Assembly: GCA_902583445.1 (NCBI GenBank) | Contig: CACHVZ010000003.1 | Coordinates: 1 to 64,000 of the forward strand | Reading direction: 5' to 3' | Source: an uncultured Bacteroidota bacterium | Lineage (GTDB): Bacteria > Bacteroidota > Bacteroidia > Flavobacteriales > Flavobacteriaceae | DNA length: 64,000 bases | In this document: positions 38,549-49,843 of the stretch, in pieces | Position numbering within the stretch: position 1 is the first letter of the stretch | How the letters are laid out: the number at the start of each line of letters is the position of its first letter | The notes under the pieces: generated by a model | Seen by the model: the letters and a program-made list of their open reading frames with translations, nothing else | The model's database searches: none | Told to the model about the DNA's origin: nothing | Translations under genes and position numbers: made by a program

Positions 38549-38556
38549 ATTGCCAA

Positions 38557-41500
38557 TTAAAAGTTTAATTCTTCTTCTTTGCTTATAAGCAAACTGTTAT
38601 ACTCATCTTTTGGACCAACAATAATATCATCGTATTCTCTAATACCTGTTCCAGCAGGAATTTTATGTCCTACGATAACATTTTCTTTGAGACCTCCAAG
38701 ATGATCATTCTTAGCATTAACTGCTGCTTCATTTAAAACTTTAGTAGTTTCTTGGAAAGACGCAGCTGAAATGAAAGATTTAGTTTGAAGAGATGCTCTA
38801 GTAATACCTTGTAGCTGAGTAGATGCAGTTGCAGGTTTAGCATCTCTAGCTTCAACCAGATTTTTATCATCCCTTTTAAGAATCGAATTTTCGTCGCGAA
38901 GTTGTCTTGCTGAAACAAGTTGTCCAACTTTTAAATTTTCGCTGTCACCTGCCTCTTCGATGACTTTCATTCCATAAAGCTTATCATTTTCAGAAATAAA
39001 ATCATCTTTATAAGCTAAATGATCTTCAAGAAATAATGTATCACCTGGATCAATAACTTTGACTTTTCTCATCATTTGTCTAACTACAACTTCAAAATGC
39101 TTATCATTAATTTTAACACCCTGGAGTCTATAAACTTCTTGAACTTCATTAACCAAATACTTCTGAACAGCAGATGGACCTTTAATATTTAGGATATCAT
39201 TTGGTGTAATAGAACCATCTGATAGAGGCATCCCAGCTTTAATGAAATCATTCTCTTGAACAAGAATTTGATTAGAAAGTTTTACGAGATACTTTTTAAT
39301 ATCTCCAAATTTTGATTCAACAATAATTTCCCTGTTACCTCTTTTAATTTTTCCAAAAGATACAACTCCATCAATCTCTGATACTACAGCAGGGTTTGAT
39401 GGATTTCTTGCTTCAAATAGTTCTGTTACACGAGGAAGACCTCCCGTAATATCACCTGATTTAGCGGATTTTCTTGGAATTTTTATTAAAATTTTTCCTT
39501 TATCAATTGTCTCATTTTCTTCAACCATAATATGAGCTCCCACAGGTAAATTATAGGATCTTAGTGTAACTCCTTTTTTGTCTTGTATTAAAAGTGTTGG
39601 GATAAGTTTTTTATCTCTAGTGTCCGTTATAACTTTTTCTTTAAAACCAGTTTGTTCATCAATTTCAATCTTATAAGTTTTACCAACTTCAATATTCTCA
39701 TAAACAATTTTACCAGCAAATTCTGACACAATAACACCATTGAATGGATCCCATTGACATATAATATCACCTTTAGATACTTTTTGATCATTCTTAATAT
39801 TTAAATAAGAACCATACGGTATATTATTTGTACTTAAAACATTTTTAGTTTTGGAGTCAAGAATTTTAATTTCAGTTGTACGAGAAATAACTATATTAGA
39901 GCTATTACCATCGCTATCTTTAGACTTAACTAATTTTAAATCTTCAATTTCTGCAGTTCCATCAAATTTGGCTATCAATGAGTTTTCCTCAGAAATATTT
40001 CCAGCAACACCTCCAACATGAAACGTTCTTAAAGTTAATTGAGTGCCAGGCTCCCCAATAGACTGAGCTGCGACAACACCAACAGCTTCTCCAATTTGAA
40101 CTGCTTTTCCAGTGGCAAGGTTTCTACCGTAACAATTTACGCATATACCTTTTTTAGATTCACATGTTAAAGGAGATCTTACTTCAACGGAGTCAATTAA
40201 GGTATTTTCAATCTTGGAAACAATCTCCTCATCAATTAGCTTTCCACCTTCTAAGATAATTTCATTTGAAGATGGGTCAATTATATTATTCAGAGCAACT
40301 CTACCTAAAATTCTTTCACCTAGAGTTTCAACAATTTCTTCATTTTTCTTTAGAGCGGTAACTTCAACACCTCTTAATGTTCCACAATCTTGTTCATTTA
40401 CAATTACATCTTGTGACACATCAACTAATCTCCTTGTTAGATATCCAGCATCTGCAGTTTTAAGTGCAGTATCAGCTAAACCTTTTCTTGCTCCATGAGT
40501 TGAAATGAAATATTCTAAAATTGAAAGACCTTCTTTGAAGTTTGAAAGTATAGGATTTTCAATAATTTCTCCTCCACCTACATTAGATTTTTTAGGTTTT
40601 GCCATCAAACCTCTCATACCAGTAAGTTGTCTAATTTGTTCTTTTGAACCTCTTGCTCCAGAGTCAAGCATCATATAGACAGAATTAAATCCTTGTTGAT
40701 CTTCACTTATTTGCTTCATTGCAAGCTCAGTAAGGGTTGCATTTGCAGATGTCCATACATCAATTACCTGATTATACCTCTCATTATTTGTAATTAGCCC
40801 CATATTATAATTACTTATAATTGTATCAACTTGATTGTTGGCATCATCAATTAAATTTTGCTTTTGTTGAGGAATAATAATGTCACCTAAACTAAAAGAC
40901 AATCCACCTTTGAAAGCAAATGAATAACCAAGATCTTTTATTTTATCAAGGAATTCAGCAGTCTCAGGAACACTTGTGTTTTGAAGAATTTTACCAATAA
41001 TTTCTCTCAAATTTTTCTTCGTAAGAACTTCATTAAAGTAACCAGCTTTGGAAGGAACTACTTCATTAAAAAATACTCTACCAGGGGTAGTTTCAATAAT
41101 TTCATAAGAATTTTCTATGTCAGATGTTTTAACTCTACACTTAATTATGGCATTTAGATCAACTTTTTTCTCATTATAGGCCATTGTTACTTCTTCAGGA
41201 GAAAAGAAAATTGAGCCCTCTCCTTTTAACTTTAAATTATCTGATGATCTTCTTGACTTAGTCATATAATATAGTCCTAAAACCATATCCTGAGATGGAA
41301 CAGTAATCGGAGACCCGTTAGCAGGATTAAGAATATTATGCGATCCTAGCATAAGTAGTTGAGCTTCCAATATTGCTTCAGGGCCTAATGGAAGGTGAAC
41401 TGCCATCTGATCGCCATCAAAATCTGCATTAAATGCAGTACATGTTAATGGATGAAGTTGTATTGCTTTACCCTCAATAAGCTTTGGTTGAAAAGATTGT

Positions 41501-42852
41501 ATACCAAGCCTATGAAGAGTGGGTGCTCTGTTAAGAAGAACAGGATGACCTTTAAGTACATTTTCCAGTATATCCCAAACAACTGGCTCTCTCTTGTCAA
41601 TAATTTTTTTTGCTGACTTAACAGTTTTTACAATACCTCGTTCAATAAGTTTTCTAATTATAAATGGTTTATATAGCTCTGCAGCCATATCTTTAGGTAG
41701 TCCACATTCATACAATTTTAGCTCTGGACCAACAACTATTACTGATCTTGCAGAGTAATCGACCCTTTTACCAAGTAAGTTTTGTCTAAATCTACCTTGT
41801 TTACCCTTTAATGAGTCTGATAAAGATTTAAGAGGTCTATTAGATTCTGTTTTGACTGCAGAAGCTTTTCTTGTATTATCAAATAATGAATCAACAGATT
41901 CTTGAAGCATCCTTTTTTCATTTCTTAATATTACCTCAGGCGCTTTAATTTCAACTAACCTTTTTAGCCTATTATTTCTAATTATAACCCTTCTATACAA
42001 ATCATTAAGATCAGAAGTAGCAAATCTACCACCATCTAAAGGGACTAGGGGTCTTAACTCGGGTGGTATAACAGGAATTACTTTAACAACCATCCACTCT
42101 GGCAGGTTCTCCTTTCTCTCGTTACCTTCTCTAAAGGACTCTACTACCTGAAGCCTTTTTAAAGCTTCTGTTTTTCTTTGTTTAGAGGTTTCATTATTGG
42201 CTTTATGTCTTAATTCATATGAAAGAGACTCTAAGTCAATGCGTGATAGAAGTTCAATTAAACATTCAGCGCCCATCTTAGCAATAAATTTTCTCTCATC
42301 ACTGTCTTCAAGAAATTGATTATCAGCAGGTAGTGATTCCATGATAGATAAATATTCTTCCTCAGTCAAAAAGTCCATTTTATTTACTGCTTCTCCTTCT
42401 TCACTCTTTGCTTCACCAGGTTGAATAACTACATATCTTTCATAGTAGATAATCATATCAAGTTTTTTAGATGGTAAACCCAAAAGATATCCAATCTTAT
42501 TTGGAAGAGACTTAAAATACCAAATATGAGCAACTGGAACAACTAGGTTTATGTGTCCTACTCTGTCTCTTCTTACCTTTTTTTCAGTAACCTCAACTCC
42601 ACATCTATCACATACTATACCTTTATACCTAATCCTTTTATATTTACCACAAGCACACTCATAGTCTTTAACAGGACCAAAAATTCTTTCACAAAACAAT
42701 CCATCTCTCTCAGGTTTATGAGTTCTATAATTAATAGTTTCTGGCTTAAGAACTTCACCTCTTGAGTTACCGAGGATAACCTCTGGAGATGCAAGTCCTA
42801 TTGAAATAGTATTAAATTTTTTTTGAGTAATTAATTCGTTATTTTTTGACAT
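38557..42852 (-). CDS. rpoC: RNA polymerase beta' subunit
   Basis: The 1431-aa beta' subunit carries the catalytic NADFDGDQM at residues 475-483 and the N-terminal zinc ribbon C66/C68/C81/C84. A second zinc site lies around [19 protein letters not shown], and the trigger-loop/bridge-helix region follows as [21 protein letters not shown]. It is full length. It follows rpoB by 14 bases and precedes idi. Confidence 0.98.
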   Translation of the reverse strand: MSKNNELITQKKFNTISIGLASPEVILGNSRGEVLKPETINYRTHKPERDGLFCERIFGPVKDYECACGKYKRIRYKGIVCDRCGVEVTEKKVRRDRVGHINLVVPVAHIWYFKSLPNKIGYLLGLPSKKLDMIIYYERYVVIQPGEAKSEEGEAVNKMDFLTEEEYLSIMESLPADNQFLEDSDERKFIAKMGAECLIELLSRIDLESLSYELRHKANNETSKQRKTEALKRLQVVESFREGNERKENLPEWMVVKVIPVIPPELRPLVPLDGGRFATSDLNDLYRRVIIRNNRLKRLVEIKAPEVILRNEKRMLQESVDSLFDNTRKASAVKTESNRPLKSLSDSLKGKQGRFRQNLLGKRVDYSARSVIVVGPELKLYECGLPKDMAAELYKPFIIRKLIERGIVKTVKSAKKIIDKREPVVWDILENVLKGHPVLLNRAPTLHRLGIQSFQPKLIEGKAIQLHPLTCTAFNADFDGDQMAVHLPLGPEAILEAQLLMLGSHNILNPANGSPITVPSQDMVLGLYYMTKSRRSSDNLKLKGEGSIFFSPEEVTMAYNEKKVDLNAIIKCRVKTSDIENSYEIIETTPGRVFFNEVVPSKAGYFNEVLTKKNLREIIGKILQNTSVPETAEFLDKIKDLGYSFAFKGGLSFSLGDIIIPQQKQNLIDDANNQVDTIISNYNMGLITNNERYNQVIDVWTSANATLTELAMKQISEDQQGFNSVYMMLDSGARGSKEQIRQLTGMRGLMAKPKKSNVGGGEIIENPILSNFKEGLSILEYFISTHGARKGLADTALKTADAGYLTRRLVDVSQDVIVNEQDCGTLRGVEVTALKKNEEIVETLGERILGRVALNNIIDPSSNEIILEGGKLIDEEIVSKIENTLIDSVEVRSPLTCESKKGICVNCYGRNLATGKAVQIGEAVGVVAAQSIGEPGTQLTLRTFHVGGVAGNISEENSLIAKFDGTAEIEDLKLVKSKDSDGNSSNIVISRTTEIKILDSKTKNVLSTNNIPYGSYLNIKNDQKVSKGDIICQWDPFNGVIVSEFAGKIVYENIEVGKTYKIEIDEQTGFKEKVITDTRDKKLIPTLLIQDKKGVTLRSYNLPVGAHIMVEENETIDKGKILIKIPRKSAKSGDITGGLPRVTELFEARNPSNPAVVSEIDGVVSFGKIKRGNREIIVESKFGDIKKYLVKLSNQILVQENDFIKAGMPLSDGSITPNDILNIKGPSAVQKYLVNEVQEVYRLQGVKINDKHFEVVVRQMMRKVKVIDPGDTLFLEDHLAYKDDFISENDKLYGMKVIEEAGDSENLKVGQLVSARQLRDENSILKRDDKNLVEARDAKPATASTQLQGITRASLQTKSFISAASFQETTKVLNEAAVNAKNDHLGGLKENVIVGHKIPAGTGIREYDDIIVGPKDEYNSLLISKEEELNF

Positions 42853-42866
42853 CTTTATATTTAATT

Positions 42867-45800
42867 TTATTTTTCTTCTAATCTAATATCTAATCCAAGT
42901 CCTTTAAGTTCATGCATTAAAACATTAAATGACTCTGGAAGACCAGCTTCAGGGAGATTTTCTCCCTTAACAATAGATTCGTATGCCTTGGCTCTACCAA
43001 TAACATCATCTGATTTAATTGTTAAAATTTCTTGGAGTGCGCTAGATGCTCCGTAAGCTTCTAAAGCCCAAACTTCCATTTCCCCAAATCTTTGACCACC
43101 AAACTGAGCTTTACCACCTAATGGTTGCTGAGTAATTAAGCTGTAAGGTCCAATTGATCTTGAGTGCATCTTATCATCAACCATATGCCCTAGCTTAAGC
43201 ATATAAATTACACCCACAGTTGCTGGTTGATCAAATTTTTCTCCTGTTCCACCATCGTATAAATATGTATGACCAAACCTTGGAACATTTGCCTCATCAG
43301 TTAATTTATTTATTTCATCTAATGTCGCTCCATCAAAAATTGGAGTTGAAAATTTTCTACCAAGATTCTTACCTGCCCATCCTAATACTGTTTCATATAT
43401 TTGACCAATATTCATTCTAGAAGGAACACCTAATGGATTTAAAACAATATCAACAGGTGTTCCATCCTCAAGAAATGGCATGTCTTCTTGTCTAACAATT
43501 CGAGCAACAATACCCTTATTACCATGTCTACCAGCCATTTTATCACCAACTTTAAGTTTTCTTTTCTTGGCTATATAAACTTTCGCCAATTTTTTTATGC
43601 CTGGTGGCAATTCATCACCTACACTAATCGTGAACTTTTCTCTTCTTAATGCTCCCTGAATATCGTTTTCTTTAATTCTGTAATTATGAAGAAGAGAGCT
43701 TATTAAATTATTAGTAGTGTCAGATGTAGTCCACACTCCTTTAGTCAGGTGAGTATAATCCTCGACATTAGCTAACATTTTTGTAGAAAACTTTTTGCCT
43801 TTTGGTAAAACTTCCTCCCCAAGATCATTAAATACACCTTGACAAGTCTTACCACTAACAATTGATGAAAGTTTATCAACAAGTTTTAATCTGTGATCAT
43901 CAAGAATTTTGTCAAACTTAGTTTCTAAAATTTCAAGATCAACCTTATCTTGTGATCTTCTTCTTTTATCCTTAAATGATCTTACAAATAGTTTTTTATC
44001 AATTACAACTCCATTCAAAGAAGGGGGTGCCTTCAAAGATGCATCTTTAACATCTCCTGCTTTATCACCAAATATTGCTCGTAAAAGTTTTTCTTCTGGA
44101 GTTGGATCAGACTCACCCTTAGGTGTGATTTTTCCAATTAATATATCACCTGGTTTGACATCTGCACCAACTCTTATCATTCCATTTTCATCCAGTTCTT
44201 TTGTAGCTTCCTCGCTAACATTTGGAATATCATCAGTAAGCTCCTCTGAACCTAGTTTAGTATCCCTTACATCAATGGCATATTCATCAATATGAATTGA
44301 TGTGAAAACATCATCTCTTACAACTTTCTCAGAAATCACAATTGCATCTTCAAAATTGTAACCTTTCCAGGGCATAAATGCAACTTTAAGATTACTTCCC
44401 AATGCAAGTTCACCATTTTGAGTTGCATAACCTTCACAGAGTACTTGACCCTTAGCAACTTGGTCACCTTTTTTAACAATTGGCTTAAGGTTTATACATG
44501 TCCCTTGATTCGTTTTCTGAAACTTAATAAGGTTATATATTTTTCTATCTTCATCAAAACTCAAAAGTTTTTCTTCTTTAGAAAGATTATATTTAATAAT
44601 GATTTTCTTAGAATCAACGAAGTCAACAACACCAGCTCTTTCTGCATTTAATAAGACTCTTGAGTCAGAAGCAACTGAATTTTCTAGGCCTGTACCTACA
44701 ATAGGTGAATCTGGTCTCAAAAGCGGTACAGCTTGACGCATCATATTTGAACCCATTAATGCTCGGTTAGCATCATCATGTTCAAGGAAAGGTATTAAAG
44801 ATGCAGATATTGATGCTATTTGATTAGGAGCAACATCAGTATAGTTTATTGTATCTGGTGTTACAACTGGAAAATCTGCCTGGTCTCTAGCAATAACCTT
44901 TTCTGATGTTATCTTTCCAGTTTTATCATAATCAATGTTTGCCTGAGCTATTAATTTATTTTCTTCTTCCTCTGCAGTTAAGTATGTTACTTTATTTAAG
45001 TTGATTTTACCATCTTTTACTTCTCTGTAAGGCGTTTCTATAAAACCAAGATTATTTACTCTTGCATATACGGACAATGAGGAGATTAAACCAATATTTG
45101 GACCTTCAGGTGTCTCAATTGGGCAAAGCCTCCCATAGTGAGTGTAATGAACATCTCTTACCTCAAAACCAGCTCTTTCTCTAGAAAGACCCCCTGGCCC
45201 TAATGCAGATAAACGTCTTTTATGAGTTAACTCTGCAAGAGGATTTGTTTGATCCATAAACTGAGATAACTGATTTGTACCAAAGAATGTGTTTATAACC
45301 GAAGATAATGTTTTGGCATTGATCAGATCAATTGGAGTAAATACTTCATTATCCCTTACGTTCATTCTTTCCCTGATTGTTCTAGCCATTCGTGCTAAAC
45401 CAACTCCAAACTGAGAGGATAACTGTTCTCCAACAGTTCTAACTCTTCTGTTAGATAAATGGTCTATATCATCTATCTCTGCTTTTGAATTAATAAGTTC
45501 AATAAGATACTTGATAATTGTAGTAATATCATGACGAGTTAATGTCCTTTCATCCATGTCAACTTCTAAATTAAGCTTCTTATTCATTCTATATCTTCCA
45601 ACTTCACCTAGGTTATATCTTTGATCGGAGAAAAATAATTTATCAATAATACCTCTAGCAGTTTCTTCATCTGGTGGCTCGGCATTTCTTAACTGTCTAT
45701 ATATATACTCAACGGCCTCTTTTTCAGTATTTGTTTGATCTTTTTGAAGTGTATTGTAGATGATTGCATAATCAGAATTTTGGGAATCTTGCTTATGAAG

Positions 45801-46676
45801 CAATACAGTTTTGACATCTGAATCTAATATCTGTTGAATATGTTGCTCTTCAATTTCAGTATCCCTATCGAGAACAATCTCATTTCTTTCAATAGAAATA
45901 ACTTCACCTGTATCTTCATCAACAAAATCTTCATGCCATGTTCTAAGAACTCTTGCTGCTAATTTTCTATTTAAAATCTTTTTAAGACCAGTTTTTGTAA
46001 CTTTTATCTCTTCTGCAAGATCAAAAATTTCTAAAATTTCTTTATCACCCTGATAACCAATTGCTCTAAAGAGTGTAGTAACGGGTAACTTTTTCTTTCT
46101 GTCAATGTATGCATACATTACATTATTTATATCTGTTGCAAATTCAATCCAAGATCCTTTGAATGGAATTACTCTTGCAGAATATAATTTAGTTCCATTT
46201 GCATGAAAAGATTGTCCAAAGAAAACTCCAGGAGATCTATGAAGCTGAGATACAACTACTCTTTCAGCACCATTAATAATAAATGTTCCACTTGGAGTCA
46301 TATATGGAATAGAGCCAAGAAAAACATCTTGAACTATGGTTTCGAAATCCTCATGTTCTACATCAGTACAATAAAGCTTTAACCTAGCTTTTAAAGGAAC
46401 AGAATAACTAAGGCCTCTTTGAATACACTCATGCATAGAGTATCTGGGTGGATCAATAAAATAATCAAGAAATTCCAATACAAACTGATTTCTTGCATCA
46501 GTAATGGGAAAGTTCTCCTTAAAGGTATTAAATAGTCCTTCTTCAACCCTTTCATCGGACTTAGTTTCAAGTTGAAAAAAATCTTGAAATGATTTTACTT
46601 GAATATCCAAAAAGTCAGTCTCAATATTTGGATTTTTTGAATTTGAAAAATTTGTTCTCAGTTTATTATTAGTCAT
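42867..46676 (-). CDS. rpoB: RNA polymerase beta subunit
   Basis: The 1269-aa beta subunit shows the rifampicin-binding region with [19 protein letters not shown] and [13 protein letters not shown] in wild-type form, the [10 protein letters not shown] catalytic loop and the C-terminal [19 protein letters not shown]. It is separated from rplL by 74 bases holding a hairpin at 46704-46730, a position where many bacteria have an attenuator or RNase III site. Confidence 0.98.
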   Translation of the reverse strand: MTNNKLRTNFSNSKNPNIETDFLDIQVKSFQDFFQLETKSDERVEEGLFNTFKENFPITDARNQFVLEFLDYFIDPPRYSMHECIQRGLSYSVPLKARLKLYCTDVEHEDFETIVQDVFLGSIPYMTPSGTFIINGAERVVVSQLHRSPGVFFGQSFHANGTKLYSARVIPFKGSWIEFATDINNVMYAYIDRKKKLPVTTLFRAIGYQGDKEILEIFDLAEEIKVTKTGLKKILNRKLAARVLRTWHEDFVDEDTGEVISIERNEIVLDRDTEIEEQHIQQILDSDVKTVLLHKQDSQNSDYAIIYNTLQKDQTNTEKEAVEYIYRQLRNAEPPDEETARGIIDKLFFSDQRYNLGEVGRYRMNKKLNLEVDMDERTLTRHDITTIIKYLIELINSKAEIDDIDHLSNRRVRTVGEQLSSQFGVGLARMARTIRERMNVRDNEVFTPIDLINAKTLSSVINTFFGTNQLSQFMDQTNPLAELTHKRRLSALGPGGLSRERAGFEVRDVHYTHYGRLCPIETPEGPNIGLISSLSVYARVNNLGFIETPYREVKDGKINLNKVTYLTAEEEENKLIAQANIDYDKTGKITSEKVIARDQADFPVVTPDTINYTDVAPNQIASISASLIPFLEHDDANRALMGSNMMRQAVPLLRPDSPIVGTGLENSVASDSRVLLNAERAGVVDFVDSKKIIIKYNLSKEEKLLSFDEDRKIYNLIKFQKTNQGTCINLKPIVKKGDQVAKGQVLCEGYATQNGELALGSNLKVAFMPWKGYNFEDAIVISEKVVRDDVFTSIHIDEYAIDVRDTKLGSEELTDDIPNVSEEATKELDENGMIRVGADVKPGDILIGKITPKGESDPTPEEKLLRAIFGDKAGDVKDASLKAPPSLNGVVIDKKLFVRSFKDKRRRSQDKVDLEILETKFDKILDDHRLKLVDKLSSIVSGKTCQGVFNDLGEEVLPKGKKFSTKMLANVEDYTHLTKGVWTTSDTTNNLISSLLHNYRIKENDIQGALRREKFTISVGDELPPGIKKLAKVYIAKKRKLKVGDKMAGRHGNKGIVARIVRQEDMPFLEDGTPVDIVLNPLGVPSRMNIGQIYETVLGWAGKNLGRKFSTPIFDGATLDEINKLTDEANVPRFGHTYLYDGGTGEKFDQPATVGVIYMLKLGHMVDDKMHSRSIGPYSLITQQPLGGKAQFGGQRFGEMEVWALEAYGASSALQEILTIKSDDVIGRAKAYESIVKGENLPEAGLPESFNVLMHELKGLGLDIRLEEK

Positions 46677-46703
46677 AGTTTAGAGTTTAGTTCAAACAAG
46701 CAT

Positions 46704-46730
46704 AGGCCTTTAGAATTTGTCTAAAAGCCT
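46704..46730 (-). promoter_or_regulatory. Hairpin in the rplL-rpoB gap (possible attenuator or processing site)
   Basis: In the minus-strand RNA an 11-bp stem (AGGCUUUUAGA with UCUAAAGGCCU, one G-U pair) closes a 5-nt loop, about 20 nt after the rplL stop. No strong U-run follows it, so it is more likely an attenuator or RNase cleavage site than a full terminator. E. coli has an attenuator in the equivalent gap. Confidence 0.55.
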
Positions 46731-46750
46731 AATAATGAGGTTATTTTAAT

Positions 46751-47131
46751 TTACTTAAGTTCAACCTCGGCTCCAGCTTCTTCAAGTGATTTCTTTAGTC
46801 CTTCAGCATCATCTTTAGATACTGCTTCTTTGATTGAGCTTGGAGTGTTGTCAACAAGATCTTTGGCTTCTTTTAACCCAAGACCTGTTAACTCCTTAAC
46901 CAACTTTACTACCGCAAGTTTTGAACCACCAGGTGATTTTAATACAACATCAAATTCTGATTTTGCATCACCTGAATCATCCCCACCAGCAGCAGGACCT
47001 GATGCTACCGCTACTGCTGCTGCTGCTGCAGGTTCAATACCATATTCATCTTTAAGAATATCAGCAAGTTCGTTAACTTCCTTAACTGTTAAACCGACTA
47101 ACTGTTCTGCGACTTTTTTTAGATCTGCCAT
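46751..47131 (-). CDS. rplL: Ribosomal protein L7/L12 (bL12)
   Basis: L7/L12 forms the stalk that recruits translation GTPases. The 126-aa product has the N-terminal dimerisation domain ([20 protein letters not shown]), an Ala-rich hinge with [17 protein letters not shown] at about 33-50, and the C-terminal factor-binding domain with [20 protein letters not shown]. Full length. Confidence 0.97.
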   Translation of the reverse strand: MADLKKVAEQLVGLTVKEVNELADILKDEYGIEPAAAAAVAVASGPAAGGDDSGDAKSEFDVVLKSPGGSKLAVVKLVKELTGLGLKEAKDLVDNTPSSIKEAVSKDDAEGLKKSLEEAGAEVELK

Positions 47132-47166
47132 TATTAGAGTTTTAAATTATTAATTATACTTAACTT

Positions 47167-47805
47167 TTATTTAGACTCATCATTTGATTCGTCTTCAGAG
47201 GTTTGTTCCTCTGATTTATTTTCTTCTGCTGCAGGCTCCTCTGCCCTAGCTTCTTCTTCTATAGGTTCCTCTGCTTTTTCACCCTCTATCGGATTTTCAC
47301 TTAATGTTTTAACAAGACCAGCAATTTTTCCACTACTTGACTTAAGAGCAGAAATAACATTTTTAGCTGGTGACTGAAGAAGAGTAATAATCTCACCTAA
47401 AACTTCTTCTTTTGATTTAAGGTTAAATAGAGCTTCAATTTGATCATCACCAATGTAAATCGCCTCGTCAACAAATGCACCTTTTAAGATTGGTTTTTCA
47501 CCATCTTTTCTAAATTTCTTGATAACCTTTGCTGGACTATTTCCAGATTCAGATAACATTATAGTAGTGTTACCTTTAAGCAAGTCCTTAAACTCTCCAA
47601 AATCAGTTTCAGACTCAGACATTGCTCTTTCCAAGAAAGTATTTTTTACAACAGAAAGTTTTACGTTGGAGTTAAAGCACTCTCGTCTAAGTTTAGAGGT
47701 CTGCATTGCGTCAAGTCCAGCTATATCTGTTAAATAGATTGATTTATAATCATTTAACTGGCCCTTAAGTTCTTCAACAACTTTAACTTTTTCTTCTTTA
47801 TTCAT
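47167..47805 (-). CDS. rplJ: Ribosomal protein L10 (uL10) with acidic C-terminal tail
   Basis: L10 anchors L7/L12 dimers at the stalk base. The core (residues 1-170) is standard: KVKVVEELKGQLNDYKSIYL, then KLSVVKNTFLERAM and GKIAGLVKTLSEN. About 40 extra residues follow, from 172 to 212, strongly acidic and containing EEARAEEPAAEENKSEE. That AEEPAAEE string matches the tail of the DUF4295 protein at 25877. The tail lies beyond the L12-binding helix, so its role is open. Confidence 0.95.
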   Translation of the reverse strand: MNKEEKVKVVEELKGQLNDYKSIYLTDIAGLDAMQTSKLRRECFNSNVKLSVVKNTFLERAMSESETDFGEFKDLLKGNTTIMLSESGNSPAKVIKKFRKDGEKPILKGAFVDEAIYIGDDQIEALFNLKSKEEVLGEIITLLQSPAKNVISALKSSSGKIAGLVKTLSENPIEGEKAEEPIEEEARAEEPAAEENKSEEQTSEDESNDESK

Positions 47806-47807
47806 TA

Positions 47808-48497
47808 TTATTCAAATTTAGAATCAATTGCAATCCCCGGACTCATAGTGCTAGACATTGAAATACTTTTAATATATGTCCCTTTTGCAGATGATGGTTT
47901 AAGCTTAACAATTGTCTTTATTAACTCATTTGCATTATCTTTTATTTTATCTGCAGTGAAAGAAACCTTACCAACAGATGCGTGGACTATACCTGTTTTA
48001 TCAACTTTAAAGTCAATCTTACCACCTTTAATATCGGAAACAGCTTTGGCTATATCCATTGTAACAGTTCCAGTCTTAGGGTTAGGCATAAGCCCTCTTG
48101 GACCTAAAACTTTACCTAAAGGTCCTAGTTTACCCATAACACTTGGCATAGTTACAATTACATCAATATCAACCCACCCCTTTTTAATTTTTTCAATGTA
48201 GTCATCAAGACCAACTAAATCAGCACCAGCTTTCTTAGCTTCGTCTTCTTTATCTGGTGTTACTAAGGCTAATAATTTTAATGATTTACCTGTACCATGT
48301 GGAAGAGATACAACACCTCTTACCATTTCATTAGCTTTTCTTGGATCAACACCAAGTCTAATAGCAAGATCAATTGAAGAGTCAAATTTAGTTGTTGTAA
48401 TTTCTTTTACTAAAGAAGAAGCCTCTTCTAAACTATATGACTTGTCTGAATCTACCTTCTCTATTGAAATTTTTCTGTTTTTAGTAAGCTTTGCCAT
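47808..48497 (-). CDS. rplA: Ribosomal protein L1 (uL1)
   Basis: L1 forms the mobile stalk near the E site. The 229-aa protein has the two-domain family pattern, with [14 protein letters not shown], the signature [20 protein letters not shown] and the C-terminal [18 protein letters not shown]. It sits between rplK and rplJ with two-base gaps. Confidence 0.97.
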   Translation of the reverse strand: MAKLTKNRKISIEKVDSDKSYSLEEASSLVKEITTTKFDSSIDLAIRLGVDPRKANEMVRGVVSLPHGTGKSLKLLALVTPDKEDEAKKAGADLVGLDDYIEKIKKGWVDIDVIVTMPSVMGKLGPLGKVLGPRGLMPNPKTGTVTMDIAKAVSDIKGGKIDFKVDKTGIVHASVGKVSFTADKIKDNANELIKTIVKLKPSSAKGTYIKSISMSSTMSPGIAIDSKFE

Positions 48498-48499
48498 AA

Positions 48500-48943
48500 T
48501 TATTCTGTTGGAGGTTCACCACCATTAACTTTAATACCCATTGACCTTGCTGTTCCTGCAACCATCTTCATAGCTGAGTTAACTGTAAATGCGTTCAAAT
48601 CTACCATTTTATCCTCAGCGATTTTTTTTATTTGATCCCATGATACTGTTGCAACCTTTTCTCTATTAGGTTCCCCAGATCCTTTTTTTACTTTTGATGC
48701 TTCTAAAAGTTGAACAGCAGCAGGAGGAGTCTTGATAACAAACTCAAAACTTTTGTCTTTAAATACGTTAACGACAACAGGTAAAATCTTACCAGGTTTG
48801 TCTTGACTTCTTGAGTTGAATTGCTGACAGAAATCCATAATGTTAACACCAGCAGCACCTAATGCAGGTCCAACAGGTGGAGATGGATTTGCTGCACCTC
48901 CTCTAATTTGTAATTTTAATACCTTATCTACTTCCTTTGCCAT
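48500..48943 (-). CDS. rplK: Ribosomal protein L11 (uL11)
   Basis: L11 binds the GTPase-associated centre of 23S rRNA and is needed for RelA activation in organisms that have it. The 147-aa product shows [20 protein letters not shown] with the conserved proline pair, and the C-terminal RNA-binding domain ending SMGIKVNGG. Two bases separate it from nusG. Confidence 0.97.
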   Translation of the reverse strand: MAKEVDKVLKLQIRGGAANPSPPVGPALGAAGVNIMDFCQQFNSRSQDKPGKILPVVVNVFKDKSFEFVIKTPPAAVQLLEASKVKKGSGEPNREKVATVSWDQIKKIAEDKMVDLNAFTVNSAMKMVAGTARSMGIKVNGGEPPTE

Positions 48944-48945
48944 AA

Positions 48946-49497
48946 TTATAATTTTTCAACTTGCATGTAACTTAATTCAAGAGGAGTCTTTCTTCCAAAA
49001 ATCTTAACCATTACCTCTAACTTTCTTTTTTCTTCATTTACAACATCAATTGAACCTGTAAATCCATTAAATGGTCCATCTATAACTTTTACAATTTCAC
49101 CAACAGTAAATGGAATATTAATTTGTTCACCCGAAATTGCTAACTCATCTACCTTACCAAGCATTCTATTTACCTCAGACTGTCTTAGGGGAATTGGTTC
49201 ACCTCCCTTTGTCTCACCAAGAAATCCTAGAACATTTGAAATAGATTTAATCACATGTAAAATCTCACCTGATATATCAGCCTTCATCATAATATAACCA
49301 GGAAAATATGTTTTTTCTTTTGAAACTTTCTTTCCTTTTCTTATTTGTACAACTTTTTCAGTAGGTACAATCATGTCTTCGATTTGTTTATCCAAGCCAA
49401 CTCTTGTAACTTCAGTCAATATGTAATCTTTTATCTTAACCTCTTGACCAGTTACCGCTCTTATTACATACCACTTTTTTTCAGCTACTTCCACCAT
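48946..49497 (-). CDS. nusG: Transcription elongation/antitermination factor NusG
   Basis: NusG binds RNA polymerase beta' and links it to Rho or to ribosomal S10. The 183-aa product has the NGN domain ([37 protein letters not shown]) and the C-terminal KOW domain starting [19 protein letters not shown]. It directly abuts secE. Confidence 0.97.
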   Translation of the reverse strand: MVEVAEKKWYVIRAVTGQEVKIKDYILTEVTRVGLDKQIEDMIVPTEKVVQIRKGKKVSKEKTYFPGYIMMKADISGEILHVIKSISNVLGFLGETKGGEPIPLRQSEVNRMLGKVDELAISGEQINIPFTVGEIVKVIDGPFNGFTGSIDVVNEEKRKLEVMVKIFGRKTPLELSYMQVEKL

Positions 49498-49692
49498 TTA
49501 TCCTATTAGATTAAAGTATAATTTTACTGCTCTTGATAATATTGAATCGGCACCCCATATAGCTAAAGAGAAAATCACTGAAAAAACTATCACCAAAGCA
49601 GATAGGTTTAGCAACTCTGAACGGGGTGTCCATTTAACATTATCCCTCAGTTCTGTTACAGATTCCTTAATAAAGTTTATAATCGACGTCAT
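49498..49692 (-). CDS. secE: Preprotein translocase subunit SecE
   Basis: The 64-aa single-span form of SecE clamps SecY in the translocon. The amphipathic segment FIKESVTELRDNVKWTPRSEL precedes one membrane helix at about residues 28-50. The short form is usual outside enterobacteria. It lies just downstream of tRNA-Trp in the transcript. Confidence 0.94.
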   Translation of the reverse strand: MTSIINFIKESVTELRDNVKWTPRSELLNLSALVIVFSVIFSLAIWGADSILSRAVKLYFNLIG

Positions 49693-49702
49693 CTTATTTG
49701 TG

Positions 49703-49775
49703 CACGGGTTGAGAGACTCGAACTCCCGACACCTGGTTTTGGAGACCAGTGCTCTACCAACTGAGCTAAACCCGT
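49703..49775 (-). tRNA. trnW: tRNA-Trp (anticodon CCA)
   Basis: The 73-nt minus-strand sequence folds as a standard tRNA. The acceptor ACGGGTT pairs with AACCCGT, the D-arm is GCTC/GAGC, the anticodon stem is CTGGT/ACCAG around loop CTCCAAA with anticodon CCA, and the T-arm GGGAG/CTCTC-like closes TTCGAGT. Discriminator is G. The 3' CCA is not encoded. Position between tuf and secE is typical for Bacteroidota. Confidence 0.95.
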
Positions 49776-49790
49776 TTATATTTTACACAA

Positions 49791-49819
49791 AAGGTATCAT
49801 GCTTTAAGCAAGACACCTT
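49791..49819 (-). terminator. Intrinsic terminator (or attenuator) after tuf
   Basis: In the minus-strand RNA the 8-bp stem AAGGUGUC with GAUACCUU (one G-U pair) and an inner UGC/GCA stem enclose a UUAAA loop, followed by UUGUGU. It begins about 25 nt after the tuf stop and ends before tRNA-Trp. It would separate or partly separate tuf from the trnW-secE-nusG message. Confidence 0.6.
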
Positions 49820-49843
49820 TAGAGTTAATTAAACTTTGTTTTA

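Noticed and set aside
43909-44295. Long plus-strand frame of 128 codons inside rpoB
   Set aside because: Shadow of the well-conserved rpoB reading frame; no start context or family resemblance.
47848-48201. Plus-strand frame of 117 codons inside rplA
   Set aside because: Antisense to L1; composition follows from the L1 codons.
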